From Actinomycetales bacterium (lineage in GTDB: Bacteria; Actinomycetota; Actinomycetes; Actinomycetales; Kineosporiaceae), in contig JAAYAH010000051.1 in the NCBI GenBank assembly GCA_012719445.1, forward strand, positions 32,434 to 96,433: a stretch of 64,000 nucleotides of DNA. The letters run 5' to 3'. The number at the start of each line of letters is the position of its first letter. Position 1 is the stretch's first letter. The position numbers were made by a program, and so were the translations under genes. Below the pieces are notes generated by a model. That model did no database searches. It was given only the letters and a program-made list of their open reading frames with translations, and was not told where the DNA came from. Below, one piece after another: positions 50,698 through 61,901 of the stretch.

Positions 50698-53468
50698 CCA
50701 CCCGGCGATCGGTCATGCGGCAGGACGTCACCTCCGGCGCGTCACCCGAGGCCCACGAGGTCCACCGCCTGCGCGAGGGACTGGAGCAGGCGACGGAGGC
50801 GGCTCGGGACGCCTATCGCAACACCACCCGCCTGATCCGCCTGTTGGCGGTGATCGGGCAGCCGAGGATCCCCGAGCAGTTGGTCGACGAGGCGCTGACC
50901 GTCCTCTCCGAGGTCTTCGCCTGCGATGTGACCTGCCTCGCCCAGGTCGTCGACGGTCGGGTGGTGCTGACGAACTCCTGCGGGGTGCCCGAGGGCGACC
51001 CGGCCTTCGTGAGCGGGTGGCCGCTGACCCCCGGCCCGGCCGAGGCGCTCCGCCGCGGACAGGTGGTCATGCGACCCCTCGACGAGGATCACGAGGACCT
51101 CCCGGTGGCCCTGCGCGGTCTCGGCATCCGCTCGGCGGTGTGGGCGCCGCTGTCCGCGGACCTCGACTCGGGGGACCTGCTGCTGCTGTACCGCAGCGGT
51201 GCCCCCTTCGTGCACACCGACCTGCCGGTGCTCGAGTCGGTCGCCTACCGCCTCCGCCTCGCCGTGCAGGACCGGGAGCGCGGCGCCGTCATGGAGCGGC
51301 TCGCCCAGGCGGGGCACCTGCTCGCCCGCCACCTCGAACCGCAGGCGGTCCTCGACGAGGCGGCCGACCTGTTCCGGAGGGTGACCCGGTCGGACCGGGC
51401 ATGGGTGATCACCCTCGACGAGCACGGCGCCGTGCTCGCGGCGACCGCGGGAGGCGGGCCCCCCGACCCCACCCGCTGGCCCTGCCCGGTGACCGAGGTG
51501 GAGGGCTGGGCCGAGGTCACCGCGGGCCGTGCCTACCACGGGGTCTACGTCGACGGCGACGACACCCGCAGGGGGCCGGGGACCCTGCTGTGCGTTCCGG
51601 TGCTGCGGGACGGGACCCTCGAGGTCCTGCTGTACGCGGCGAGGGAACGGCCCCGCCCGTTCGCCCAGGACACCGTGGAGATCAGTCGGCTGTTCGCCAG
51701 CTACCTGCGGGTGGCTCTCGCCAACGCCCGGCTGTACCGGGCGCTCGGAGAGAGCGAGGCGTCGCTCCGCCTGATCACCGACTCGATCAGCGACATGGTC
51801 TCGGTGGTCGACCAGGCGAGGACCTACCGCTACGCCTCGCCCTCCCACCTGCGGGAGTTGGCCCACGATCCGGGACTGCTCGTCGGGTGCAGCGTGTCGG
51901 AGCTGGTCCATCCCTCGGAGCGGGCCGAGTTCGACCGGGTGCTCGACGAGACCTTCCGGGTGGTCTCGGCGGAGCGGGGTACCGCGAGACCGCACCACAA
52001 GGTCGAGTACCGGCTGCGGACGGGGCAGGGACAGTGGGTGTGGGTCGAGAGCGTCCTGCGCCCGGCGTCCCCGGCCTCGCCCGCGGTCGTCCTGTCCTCC
52101 CGGGTGATCGACGACCGGAAGCGGCTGGAGGACGAGCTCCGCCGGCGGGCGACGCACGACCCGCTCACCGGCCTCGCCAACCGGGTGCTGGCGGGGCAGC
52201 GGCTCGACGCCGCTCTGGTCACCCCGCACCAGGAGAGCTGGGTCGGTGCCCTCTTCTGCGACCTGGACAAGTTCAAGGCCGTCAACGACCGGCTCGGGCA
52301 CGAGGCGGGCGACGACCTGCTCCTCCAGGTCGCCGACCGGCTGCGGACCTGTGTCAGGGCGGGTGACCTGCTGGCGCGGTTCGGCGGGGACGAGTTCGTC
52401 ATCGTCGTGGACGAGCCCCGCGGAGCGGAGGACCTCGCCGAGCTCGGCCGGCGGGTCCTCGGGGTGCTCGATCCCCCGTTCACCCTCCACGGCGAGCGGG
52501 TGGAGATCTCGGCGAGTATCGGCGGGGTGCTCGGTGCCCGTGGCCGGAGTACGGCCAGCGCCATGCTCCGGGACGCCGACGCCGCGATGTACGCGGCCAA
52601 GGAGCGTGGCGGCGGCCAGGTCGAGGTGTTCGACGACGCCGCCTCCCGGCGGTCGCTCGACCGGCTCGGCATCCGGTCCGACCTGCAGCTCGCGCTGGAC
52701 CGCGGCCAGCTGTCCGTGCACTACCAGCCGGTGTACGGCCTGGACACCGGGGAGATCCTCGGGTTCGAGGCCCTGGTGCGCTGGACCCACCCGGTGCGCG
52801 GGGAGGTGGCCCCGGAGGTCTTCATCCCCCTCGCCGAGGAGACCGGAGCGATCGGCAGGGTCGGCAGGTGGGTGTTCGACCAGGCCTGCCGCCAGCTCGC
52901 GGCGTGGAACGCGCTGCTTCCCGGTCGGCGGCTGGGGATGAGCGTCAACCTGTCCGCTGCCCAGCTCCGGCGGCCCGCGACCGCCACCGCGCTGCTCGGG
53001 ATCGTCGACGCCGCCGGGATCGACCCGGACGACATCTGGTTCGAGATCACCGAGCGCGGACACGTTCCCGACGACGCGATGCCCCTGATCACCACCCTGC
53101 GGACGGCCGGGGTCCACTTCGCGCTGGATGACTTCGGCATGTCCCACTCCAACCTCAGCCACCTCCGGCAGCTCCCGGTGGAACGGTTGAAGATCGACAA
53201 GTCCTTCGTCGCGGGCCTGACCGAGCAGGACGTCGACCGGGGGATCGTCAATGCGATCCGGGTCATCGCCGACTCGCTGGGGCTCGACGTGATCGCCGAG
53301 GGCGTGGAGACCGGGGCCCAACGGGACGTCCTGCTGGGCCTCGGCTGCAACCAGGGGCAGGGCTACCTGCTCTCCCCGCCGCTCCCTGGCGCCGAGGCCA
53401 CGGCGCTGCTCCTGTCCGGCGACCCGGCGGCGTGGGCCGGCGGTCGCGCGTTCAGGAGCCGAGCCTGA
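50694..53468 (+). CDS. GAF-PAS-GGDEF-EAL cyclic di-GMP enzyme
   Basis: 924 aa, GTG start inside the FIST stop. An N-terminal helical segment is followed by two GAF-like domains (about 45-190 and 200-345), a PAS domain (about 350-470), GGDEF (about 485-640) and EAL (about 655-905). The cyclase site ARFGGDEFVIV is intact, and an inhibitory RxxD (RAGD) lies five residues before it. The EAL site keeps FEALVRW, NLS, FEITE, LDDFGMSHSN, KIDKSF and AEGVETGAQ, so both synthesis and degradation are possible. It is soluble. Signals from the FIST protein probably reach it through the GAF/PAS region. Its end overlaps the convergent deacetylase gene by 17 bp. Confidence 0.95.
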   Translation: MTTRRSVMRQDVTSGASPEAHEVHRLREGLEQATEAARDAYRNTTRLIRLLAVIGQPRIPEQLVDEALTVLSEVFACDVTCLAQVVDGRVVLTNSCGVPEGDPAFVSGWPLTPGPAEALRRGQVVMRPLDEDHEDLPVALRGLGIRSAVWAPLSADLDSGDLLLLYRSGAPFVHTDLPVLESVAYRLRLAVQDRERGAVMERLAQAGHLLARHLEPQAVLDEAADLFRRVTRSDRAWVITLDEHGAVLAATAGGGPPDPTRWPCPVTEVEGWAEVTAGRAYHGVYVDGDDTRRGPGTLLCVPVLRDGTLEVLLYAARERPRPFAQDTVEISRLFASYLRVALANARLYRALGESEASLRLITDSISDMVSVVDQARTYRYASPSHLRELAHDPGLLVGCSVSELVHPSERAEFDRVLDETFRVVSAERGTARPHHKVEYRLRTGQGQWVWVESVLRPASPASPAVVLSSRVIDDRKRLEDELRRRATHDPLTGLANRVLAGQRLDAALVTPHQESWVGALFCDLDKFKAVNDRLGHEAGDDLLLQVADRLRTCVRAGDLLARFGGDEFVIVVDEPRGAEDLAELGRRVLGVLDPPFTLHGERVEISASIGGVLGARGRSTASAMLRDADAAMYAAKERGGGQVEVFDDAASRRSLDRLGIRSDLQLALDRGQLSVHYQPVYGLDTGEILGFEALVRWTHPVRGEVAPEVFIPLAEETGAIGRVGRWVFDQACRQLAAWNALLPGRRLGMSVNLSAAQLRRPATATALLGIVDAAGIDPDDIWFEITERGHVPDDAMPLITTLRTAGVHFALDDFGMSHSNLSHLRQLPVERLKIDKSFVAGLTEQDVDRGIVNAIRVIADSLGLDVIAEGVETGAQRDVLLGLGCNQGQGYLLSPPLPGAEATALLLSGDPAAWAGGRAFRSRA

Positions 53469-55515
53469 GGACGGCCCCGCTCGTGCCGGCCCCCGTCCAG
53501 GCGGACTGCGCCCCGGCGTAGTGGGAGCCGAAGGCGTCCGAGCCCATGGTCGTCCCGGCCGGGACGGTCACCGGGACCGCGGTGTACCGGGGCGCGTCCA
53601 GGTACAGCCGTCCGTCGAGGGTGTAGGCGGTCACCGCCCCGGCGTCGTCCTCCCAGCGCGCTCGCCTGGACAGCTCGAGCGCGGCACCGGTGAGCGTCCG
53701 GGACACGAGCGGGGTGTTGACGGCGTGCAGCGTCCGGTACCGCTGCAGCACGGTGTCGAGGACGCGCAGCGCCAGCCGGTCCTCGCTGAGATGCGCCTGG
53801 TGGGCGTGGGTGGGACGGGGGTCGTTGGTCATGACCCGGTCCAGGACCGCCGAGGCGAGGCGGGGGACGACCACGGTGTCGAAGGTGTCGGCGGTGACGG
53901 GGGGCGGACAGCCCGCCTGCCCGGCGCAGGCACCGCCGCCCCGGTCGACGGGGGAGTTGCGCCAGGTGAGCTCGTCTGCGGCCTCGGCCAGGGTCGCCAC
54001 GTCGGGGGACAGCCCGAGGGAGTGCCGTTGCACGACGACGGCGGAGCCGATCCGGTCCGGCCGGTCCGCCCCGGCGTCGAGACCGACGCCGATGATCCCG
54101 GTCCGGTCGAGGGCGGCGGCGACGGCCGGGTTGTCCTCAGCCGGTGCCGTGGCCGGGGGCGCGTCGGCGGTCCCGTCGCCCGAGCTGTCGCTGTCGCTGC
54201 CGCTGTCGTCGCCGCCGTCGCCGGAGGGAGCGCCGTTCCCGGGGTACCCCTCGGCCACCAGCTCCCACGGGTCGAGCGCGAGCCCGTTGAGCAGGGCCCA
54301 GGCCCTGTTCCGGGAGATCAGTCGCTGGATCTCGGCGCGTCCGGGGCGGAGCACCTCCCCGCTGACCGGGTCGAGCCGGCATCCGGACGTCTCCCGGACG
54401 CAGCCGAGATCGGCGTCCCTGTACAGGTGGTTGACGAGTCGCAACCGCGACCCCGCCGCGCGGACCGAGGCCAGCAGTGGGTCGGCCCCCGCGCTGCCGG
54501 CGTGGTCCTCGCTGCCGTCGCCGACGATCCCGAGTTCGAGAGCGAGTCCGCGGTCCCGCTGCCAGTCGAGCAGGTGCTCCACGTCCTCCGGTCGCATCCG
54601 GATCGGGGGCGCACCGCCGTCGGGGCATCCCCCGCCCGGATGGCAGTCCTCGGCGACGTTCCACCGCGGTTCCGCAAGGAACACGTCGTCGATCTGGACG
54701 GCGAGGGTGTTGCGGCGCAGGCCGAGGTGCACCCCACGGGTCATCCAGTCGACGATCCCGGGTGCGAGGGCCCGGAACTGGGTCAGCGACGACGCGCCTC
54801 CGGCGGTGCCGACGAGCTCCTCCCGCCCGTCGTGCCGGTAGACGCCGAGCACCGAGCCCTGGACCTCGGTCCCGGGGATCGTCATGCCCACCAGCGTGGT
54901 GAAGCTCGTCCCCGCCGCCGGGTCGTCGGGCAGCGGGGTGGAGAGGTGGCCGAAGGACTCGACGCGTCCCGGATCCCCGGTGTCGAACGGCACCGGACCC
55001 CGCAGGTACCGGAACGGCCCGGCCAGTCCCGCCTCGGTCACCCTGGCCGTCATCCCGTCGAGGGAGCCCAGGTACCCGGGGTCGACCGGGTGGTTGAGGC
55101 CGACGCCCGGGTGGGACCAGGTGTAGGCGTCGACCTGGCGGACGTCGAAGTCCCGCTCGTAGGTCCGCAGGGCGTCGAGCTCGGCCCCGGTGAGCTGGAC
55201 CGGCGCCTCGTCCGGCAGCACGACGGCCTGGAACCGCGCCCGCGGGCCGGTGTCGACGGTGTCCCGGAGGAAGCCGTCGTCGATCACCGGCCGGGCCGGG
55301 TCGTCGAGGTGGACCAGCGTGTACGGCACGCCCTCGTGCGCGAGCTGCTCGACGACGGTCAGCTCGATCCCGTTGTTCGTCAGGACGAGAACGCGCAGGT
55401 CGACGCGCACCCCGGTGGTGGGTTCCGCCGCAGCCGTCGGTGAGGCGACGACGGTGACCCCGCCGAGGAGCGCGACCGCGGCCGCCGAGGCACGCCGGAC
55501 CACACGATTGACCAT
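53452..55515 (-). CDS. Secreted Agd3-like carbohydrate deacetylase candidate
   Basis: 687 aa from ATG 55515 (gggaga upstream). A signal peptide (RRASAAAVALLGGVTVVASPTAAA) is followed by an amidotransferase-like beta/alpha domain (RVLVLTNNGIELTVVEQLA span). A middle beta domain comes next, then a polysaccharide-deacetylase-like barrel. That barrel has the paired Asp in AVQIDDVFLAEP and a His/Asp motif in VNHLYRDADLG. A disordered acidic Ser/Gly/Asp linker lies near residues 420-455. The order resembles Agd3-type (CE18) exopolysaccharide deacetylases with a CBM87-type module; the assignment is from memory of the architecture, not an alignment. A 100-bp stretch of this gene (54713-54812) recurs in the MarR pseudogene. 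Confidence 0.6.
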   Translation of the reverse strand: MVNRVVRRASAAAVALLGGVTVVASPTAAAEPTTGVRVDLRVLVLTNNGIELTVVEQLAHEGVPYTLVHLDDPARPVIDDGFLRDTVDTGPRARFQAVVLPDEAPVQLTGAELDALRTYERDFDVRQVDAYTWSHPGVGLNHPVDPGYLGSLDGMTARVTEAGLAGPFRYLRGPVPFDTGDPGRVESFGHLSTPLPDDPAAGTSFTTLVGMTIPGTEVQGSVLGVYRHDGREELVGTAGGASSLTQFRALAPGIVDWMTRGVHLGLRRNTLAVQIDDVFLAEPRWNVAEDCHPGGGCPDGGAPPIRMRPEDVEHLLDWQRDRGLALELGIVGDGSEDHAGSAGADPLLASVRAAGSRLRLVNHLYRDADLGCVRETSGCRLDPVSGEVLRPGRAEIQRLISRNRAWALLNGLALDPWELVAEGYPGNGAPSGDGGDDSGSDSDSSGDGTADAPPATAPAEDNPAVAAALDRTGIIGVGLDAGADRPDRIGSAVVVQRHSLGLSPDVATLAEAADELTWRNSPVDRGGGACAGQAGCPPPVTADTFDTVVVPRLASAVLDRVMTNDPRPTHAHQAHLSEDRLALRVLDTVLQRYRTLHAVNTPLVSRTLTGAALELSRRARWEDDAGAVTAYTLDGRLYLDAPRYTAVPVTVPAGTTMGSDAFGSHYAGAQSAWTGAGTSGAVLRLGS

Positions 55516-55713
55516 GATTCTCCCTGTCGCGCGAACCACGCTGCACGGTTCGTGGGCCGGGAGAGCCGGTGCGTGGGGCCGAGGTGTCCGGAACCGAGGT
55601 GTCCGGAACGGGGTTGTGCGGCCGCAATGTACCTGACGTCGGGAAGAGGGGGTGTTCGGACGGTCGGTGAGGACGGCGTGTCCTGGCGGTCGGCGCGGAG
55701 GGTGCGCGGACGG

Positions 55714-58152
<2,439 letters not shown>

Positions 58153-58494
58153 CGACACGATCCTGGCCTGCCTTCCCCGACTTCCCGGCTGCGGTGGGTT
58201 GCGGATGCATTCTCACGGTCCCGCCCCGTCCACCGGAGGGCAGGGCGGGCTCAGGACCGTCCGGCCCGGTCCCGGGCACCCGGCCGAACGGTTCGTGGCG
58301 CCGCGGTGGCGGTCGAGGGCGTGCGCGTCGGCAGCGAGGACTCGGGTGGGCCCCGATGCGGAGTGGGTGTGGCCGACGGTGAGTAATGCGTCGCAATGGG
58401 TGGCGGTCATCGCCCGCGCATGGTACGCAAATAGTCACGAAGCGGGCCGGCTCCTGTGGAGCGAGCGCTCACGTCCAACCCCGAGGGGGTGCCC
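58153..58494. other. Intergenic region between tex and the FG-GAP oxidase
   Basis: 342 bp between divergent genes. A short AT-richer patch near 58380-58440 is a likely promoter area for the oxidase. I see no RNA gene or hairpin of note. Confidence 0.4.
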
Positions 58495-60888
58495 ATGGTC
58501 GGCTTCTCCGCCATCCCCGACTGGTCGGCCGGTGGCACTGCCCGCTCCGGATTCGGGATCGGAGCCGGGGTCGCCGTCGCCGACCTCGACGGGGACGGAA
58601 CCGATGACCTGGTCGTCCTCCGGGTCGACACCCTGAGCGGGCAGAACGCCGGCTACTACCGGGTCGGCCGGAACCTGGACGACGAGGGGGCCGTGACCGG
58701 CGGGTGGGGGCCGTGGCAGGAGGTCCCGGACTGGTTCAGCTGGGAGAACGCCGGTGCCGGGATCTCGGTCGCCGACATCGACGGGGACGGTCGGCCGGAC
58801 CTCGTCGTGTTCATGGTGGATGCGCCGGCTGGGGCCAACGCCGGCTACTACCGGGTCGGCTGGGCCGTGGACGGCGACGGCGTGGTGACCGGCGGGTGGG
58901 GGCCATGGCAGGAGGTCCCCAACTGGTTCAGCTGGGAGAACGCCGGAGCCGACATCACGGTCGCCGACATCGACGGGGACGGTCGGCCGGACCTCGTCGT
59001 GCTCATGGTGGATGCGCCGGCTGGGGCCAACGCCGGGTTCTACCGGTCCGGCACCCTCGGCCCGACCGGCGCCGTCGTCGGCTGGCGGCCGTGGACCCTG
59101 GTGCCCGACTGGAGGTTCTGGGAGAACGCCGGAGCGGGGATCGCCGTCGCCGACCTCGACGGGGACGGCGTGCCGGAGCTGCTCGTGCTCACCGTGGACG
59201 CGCCGGCGGGCGCCAACGCCGGGTACTACAGCGTGGGCTGGGGGCTCGACGAGCAGGGACGTCCCGCGCGCGGATGGGGACCGTGGGAGGCGGTGCCCGA
59301 GTGGAGGTTCTGGGAGAACGCCGGGGCCGGGGCGGTCCTCGTGGACCTCGACCGGGACGGCGAGCCGGAACTGCTCGTGCTCACCGTCGACGCCCCGGAC
59401 GGCGAGGACGTCGGCTACCTGCGGATCGTCCCGGTCGTCACCGACCTCGCGGAGGCGGCGACCAGGGGCGTGTGGCGGCTGCTGGAGACCGACACCGGGG
59501 TGCTCGCCGTCCATGCGGCCCTGCTGCACACCGGCAGCGTCATGTTCTTCGCCGGGTCGAGCAACGACCCGGAGGCGCACGCCGACCACGCCTACGGCAC
59601 CCGGGTGTGGCACTACCCGTCGCCCTACCTCAGCTCCCCGCAGACCCCCGTCGACCTCTTCTGCTGCGGGCACGCCTTCACCGCGGACGGGCGACTGCTC
59701 GCCGTCGGCGGCACCGAGGCCTACGACCCGTTCCACGGCCTGCGCCAGGCCGTGATCTTCGACCAGACCCTGGGGCCGGTGGACCCGGCGAGTCCCACGG
59801 GGACCACCGGCGCCTGGCTGGTGCTCCAGGACATGGCAGACGGTCGCTGGTACCCGACCGTGGTCGCCCTCCCGGACGCCAGGGAACTCGCCGTGTCCGG
59901 CCTCGGTTCGGACGGCACGCTCAACGTCGTCCCCGAGGTCCGCGACGGCACCTCCTGGGCCCCGCTCCCGCCGTCGCCGCCCTGGCCGATGTACGCGCAC
60001 CTCTTCCTGCTCGCCGACGGCAGGCTCTTCTACAGCGGTGGTCAGTACGGGGGGAACAACGGACTCCGGCCTGCCGTGTGGGACCCGGCGACCAACGCCG
60101 TCCACGCGGTGGACGGGCTGCCCGACCCCATGCTGCGCAACCAGTGCGCCAGTGTCCTGCTGCCGCCGGCCCAGGAACAGCGGGTGATGGTCATCGGAGG
60201 TGGCGGCTGGGAGGTGAACGCCATGGCTCCGGCGACCGCGACCACCGCGGTGGTGGACCTCCGCGAGCAGGATCCGGTCTACCGGCAGGCGGCCCCGCTG
60301 CACACCGCCAGGATGCACCTGTGCGCCGTCCTGCTGCCGGACCGCACGGTGCTGGTCAACGGCGGGGCGGCGATGGAGGAGTCCGCCGCGCTCGCCGCGC
60401 TCGCCGCGGAGATCTACGACCCGGAGCTCGACGAGTGGACCGTCGTGGCGGCCTCTCGGGTGCCTCGGCTGTACCACTCGGTGTCGCTGCTCATGCCGGA
60501 CGGCAGGGTCGTCACCGCCGGCTCCAACCCGCAGCGTCTCGACGAGGAACTGCGGATCGAGGTCTACTCACCTCCCTACCTGTTCGCCGGGCCACGGCCG
60601 GAGTGCACGCCCGAGCGCGTCGAGCTCCACCACGGCGAGGTGCTGCGGGTCCGGGTGACGTCGGCGGCCGACCTGTCCTCGGCCTGCCTGATCCGTCCCG
60701 GGGCGACCACCCACTCCTGCGACGTCGAACAGCGGCTGGTCGACCTGCCGTTCCTGGGTGCGGGGGACGACCCGGTCGAGCTGACCCTCCCGACCGAACC
60801 CGGTGTGGCGCCACCGGGCTGGTACCTCCTGTTCGTCCTCAGCTCTGCCGGTGTCCCGTCGCAGGGTGCCTGGGTTCACCTGACCTGA
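58495..60888 (+). CDS. FG-GAP repeat plus galactose/glyoxal-oxidase-like protein
   Basis: 797 aa from ATG 58495, with gaggggg upstream; GTG 58456 is an in-frame alternative. Residues about 20-305 hold five FG-GAP/VCBS-type repeats, each with a calcium-site motif (VADLDGDGTDDL, VADIDGDGRPDL twice, VADLDGDGVPEL, VDLDRDGEPEL). The rest is a seven-bladed kelch-type oxidase ending in a DUF1929 immunoglobulin-like domain. Radical copper oxidase residues are all placed as in GlxA: Cys in FCCGHAF, Tyr in GRWYPT, Tyr-His in RLYHSVSL and His in TTHSCD. It would oxidise a primary alcohol or aldehyde using O2. No signal peptide or anchor is present in either start choice, which is odd for this family. 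Confidence 0.88.
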   Translation: MVGFSAIPDWSAGGTARSGFGIGAGVAVADLDGDGTDDLVVLRVDTLSGQNAGYYRVGRNLDDEGAVTGGWGPWQEVPDWFSWENAGAGISVADIDGDGRPDLVVFMVDAPAGANAGYYRVGWAVDGDGVVTGGWGPWQEVPNWFSWENAGADITVADIDGDGRPDLVVLMVDAPAGANAGFYRSGTLGPTGAVVGWRPWTLVPDWRFWENAGAGIAVADLDGDGVPELLVLTVDAPAGANAGYYSVGWGLDEQGRPARGWGPWEAVPEWRFWENAGAGAVLVDLDRDGEPELLVLTVDAPDGEDVGYLRIVPVVTDLAEAATRGVWRLLETDTGVLAVHAALLHTGSVMFFAGSSNDPEAHADHAYGTRVWHYPSPYLSSPQTPVDLFCCGHAFTADGRLLAVGGTEAYDPFHGLRQAVIFDQTLGPVDPASPTGTTGAWLVLQDMADGRWYPTVVALPDARELAVSGLGSDGTLNVVPEVRDGTSWAPLPPSPPWPMYAHLFLLADGRLFYSGGQYGGNNGLRPAVWDPATNAVHAVDGLPDPMLRNQCASVLLPPAQEQRVMVIGGGGWEVNAMAPATATTAVVDLREQDPVYRQAAPLHTARMHLCAVLLPDRTVLVNGGAAMEESAALAALAAEIYDPELDEWTVVAASRVPRLYHSVSLLMPDGRVVTAGSNPQRLDEELRIEVYSPPYLFAGPRPECTPERVELHHGEVLRVRVTSAADLSSACLIRPGATTHSCDVEQRLVDLPFLGAGDDPVELTLPTEPGVAPPGWYLLFVLSSAGVPSQGAWVHLT
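58690..59035 (+). repeat. ~180-bp near-identical tandem DNA repeat in the FG-GAP region
   Basis: Segments 58694-58860 and 58886-59035 are almost identical (gtgaccggcgggtgggggcc onward). They encode the second and third FG-GAP units, a recent internal duplication. Confidence 0.75.
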
Positions 60889-60989
60889 CGGCCTCCTGAC
60901 CTGACGGCCTCCTGCGGCCGCGGGGACCTGCACGGGACACGTCGTGCCGAGCGGTCGTCGGGAGTGCCGTCTCGGTACCTCCCCTCCGG

Positions 60990-61033
<44 letters not shown>

Positions 61034-61263
61034 CGTTCGACAGGCTGTTCCAGGAGATCTACCTGCGGTTCCACCGGAGGGACGGGAAGTGATCCGGTCT
61101 GACCGGTGCGTCGAGGGCCGTCCTGACCCACCTCTCCCTGACGGGACCGCTGTCCGTCGGCGAGGCGGCGAGGCATCTCGACCGGGCCCAGTCGGTGGTC
61201 AGCGAGATCGTCCAGCAGTTGGAGGCCAAGGGTCTGCTGGAACGGGAGACCGACCCGCAGGAC

Positions 61264-61363
61264 CGGCGCAGGCCGAGGTGCACCCCGCGGGTCATCCAGT
61301 CGACGATCCCGGGTGCGAGGGCCCGGAACGGGGTCAGTGACGTCGCGCCTCCGGAGGTGCCGA
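61264..61363 (+). repeat. Dispersed copy of deacetylase gene segment 54713-54812
   Basis: 95 of 100 bases are identical to 54713-54812 in the same orientation. The deacetylase is encoded on the minus strand there, so the MarR frame reads the antisense of the original. The left boundary coincides with a shared cggcgca microhomology. Confidence 0.9.
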
Positions 61364-61483
61364 GGGAACAGCTCGAGCAGGAGACCCTCGCCTACCTCGC
61401 GGCGATGCCGGCATGGCGGGACCACCCGCGGGTCCTGGCCTCGTCGTGATGTCGTGGCCCCGTCGAGCCGGCCACCCACCGCT

Positions 61484-61551
61484 CCTGTCAACCCGCTGCC
61501 CCTGTCAACCCGCTGCCCCTGTCAACCCAGTGCCCCTGTCAAACTGATCAC
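61484..61551. repeat. Four 17-bp tandem repeats
   Basis: Units starting at 61484, 61501, 61518 and 61535 read cctgtcaacccgctgcc with few changes. On the minus strand each contains TTGACA. They lie between the MarR pseudogene and the expansin gene; the rest of the gap to 61901 shows no gene. Confidence 0.8.
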
Positions 61552-61901
61552 AGGTCATTGCCCTGCGGGAATCGCGTGACTACGGTCGGGGTGACCTGGA
61601 GGGAGCCGGGGCACCTTCGGTGTGCCCGCTGCTGTGGTGCACGGGAAGGGGCGCCCGGGGCACGCGATCGGCGGGTGTGACGGCTGGTGCCCACTCGGAA
61701 GAAGACCTGGAATCTCGGCGAATCGAGCCTGGGTCGTGACCTTCGAGTCGGTGTCACGGGGTTCTCGGAGCTCTTCGGGCAGGATCGTGCCTGGCACACC
61801 AGGCTGACTGTCCGGCAGGGATCCACGTTGGCGTGCCGCAGGCGACGAGAAGGCGGAGCCGGACAACGTGTCGGGAACGGCGCCTGTCGGAAGGAATGAC
61901 C

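Noticed and set aside
58456..58494. A longer N-terminus giving the oxidase a signal peptide
   Set aside because: The extra 13 residues (from GTG 58456) are polar and an in-frame stop lies just upstream, so no export signal can be gained.
61084..61100. In-frame TGA of the MarR gene read as selenocysteine or read-through
   Set aside because: No plausible SECIS-like context is seen, and the downstream chimera already destroys the protein.
61484..61551. CRISPR array
   Set aside because: The repeats are contiguous 17-mers without spacers. No cas genes or repeat-spacer structure occur anywhere in the window.
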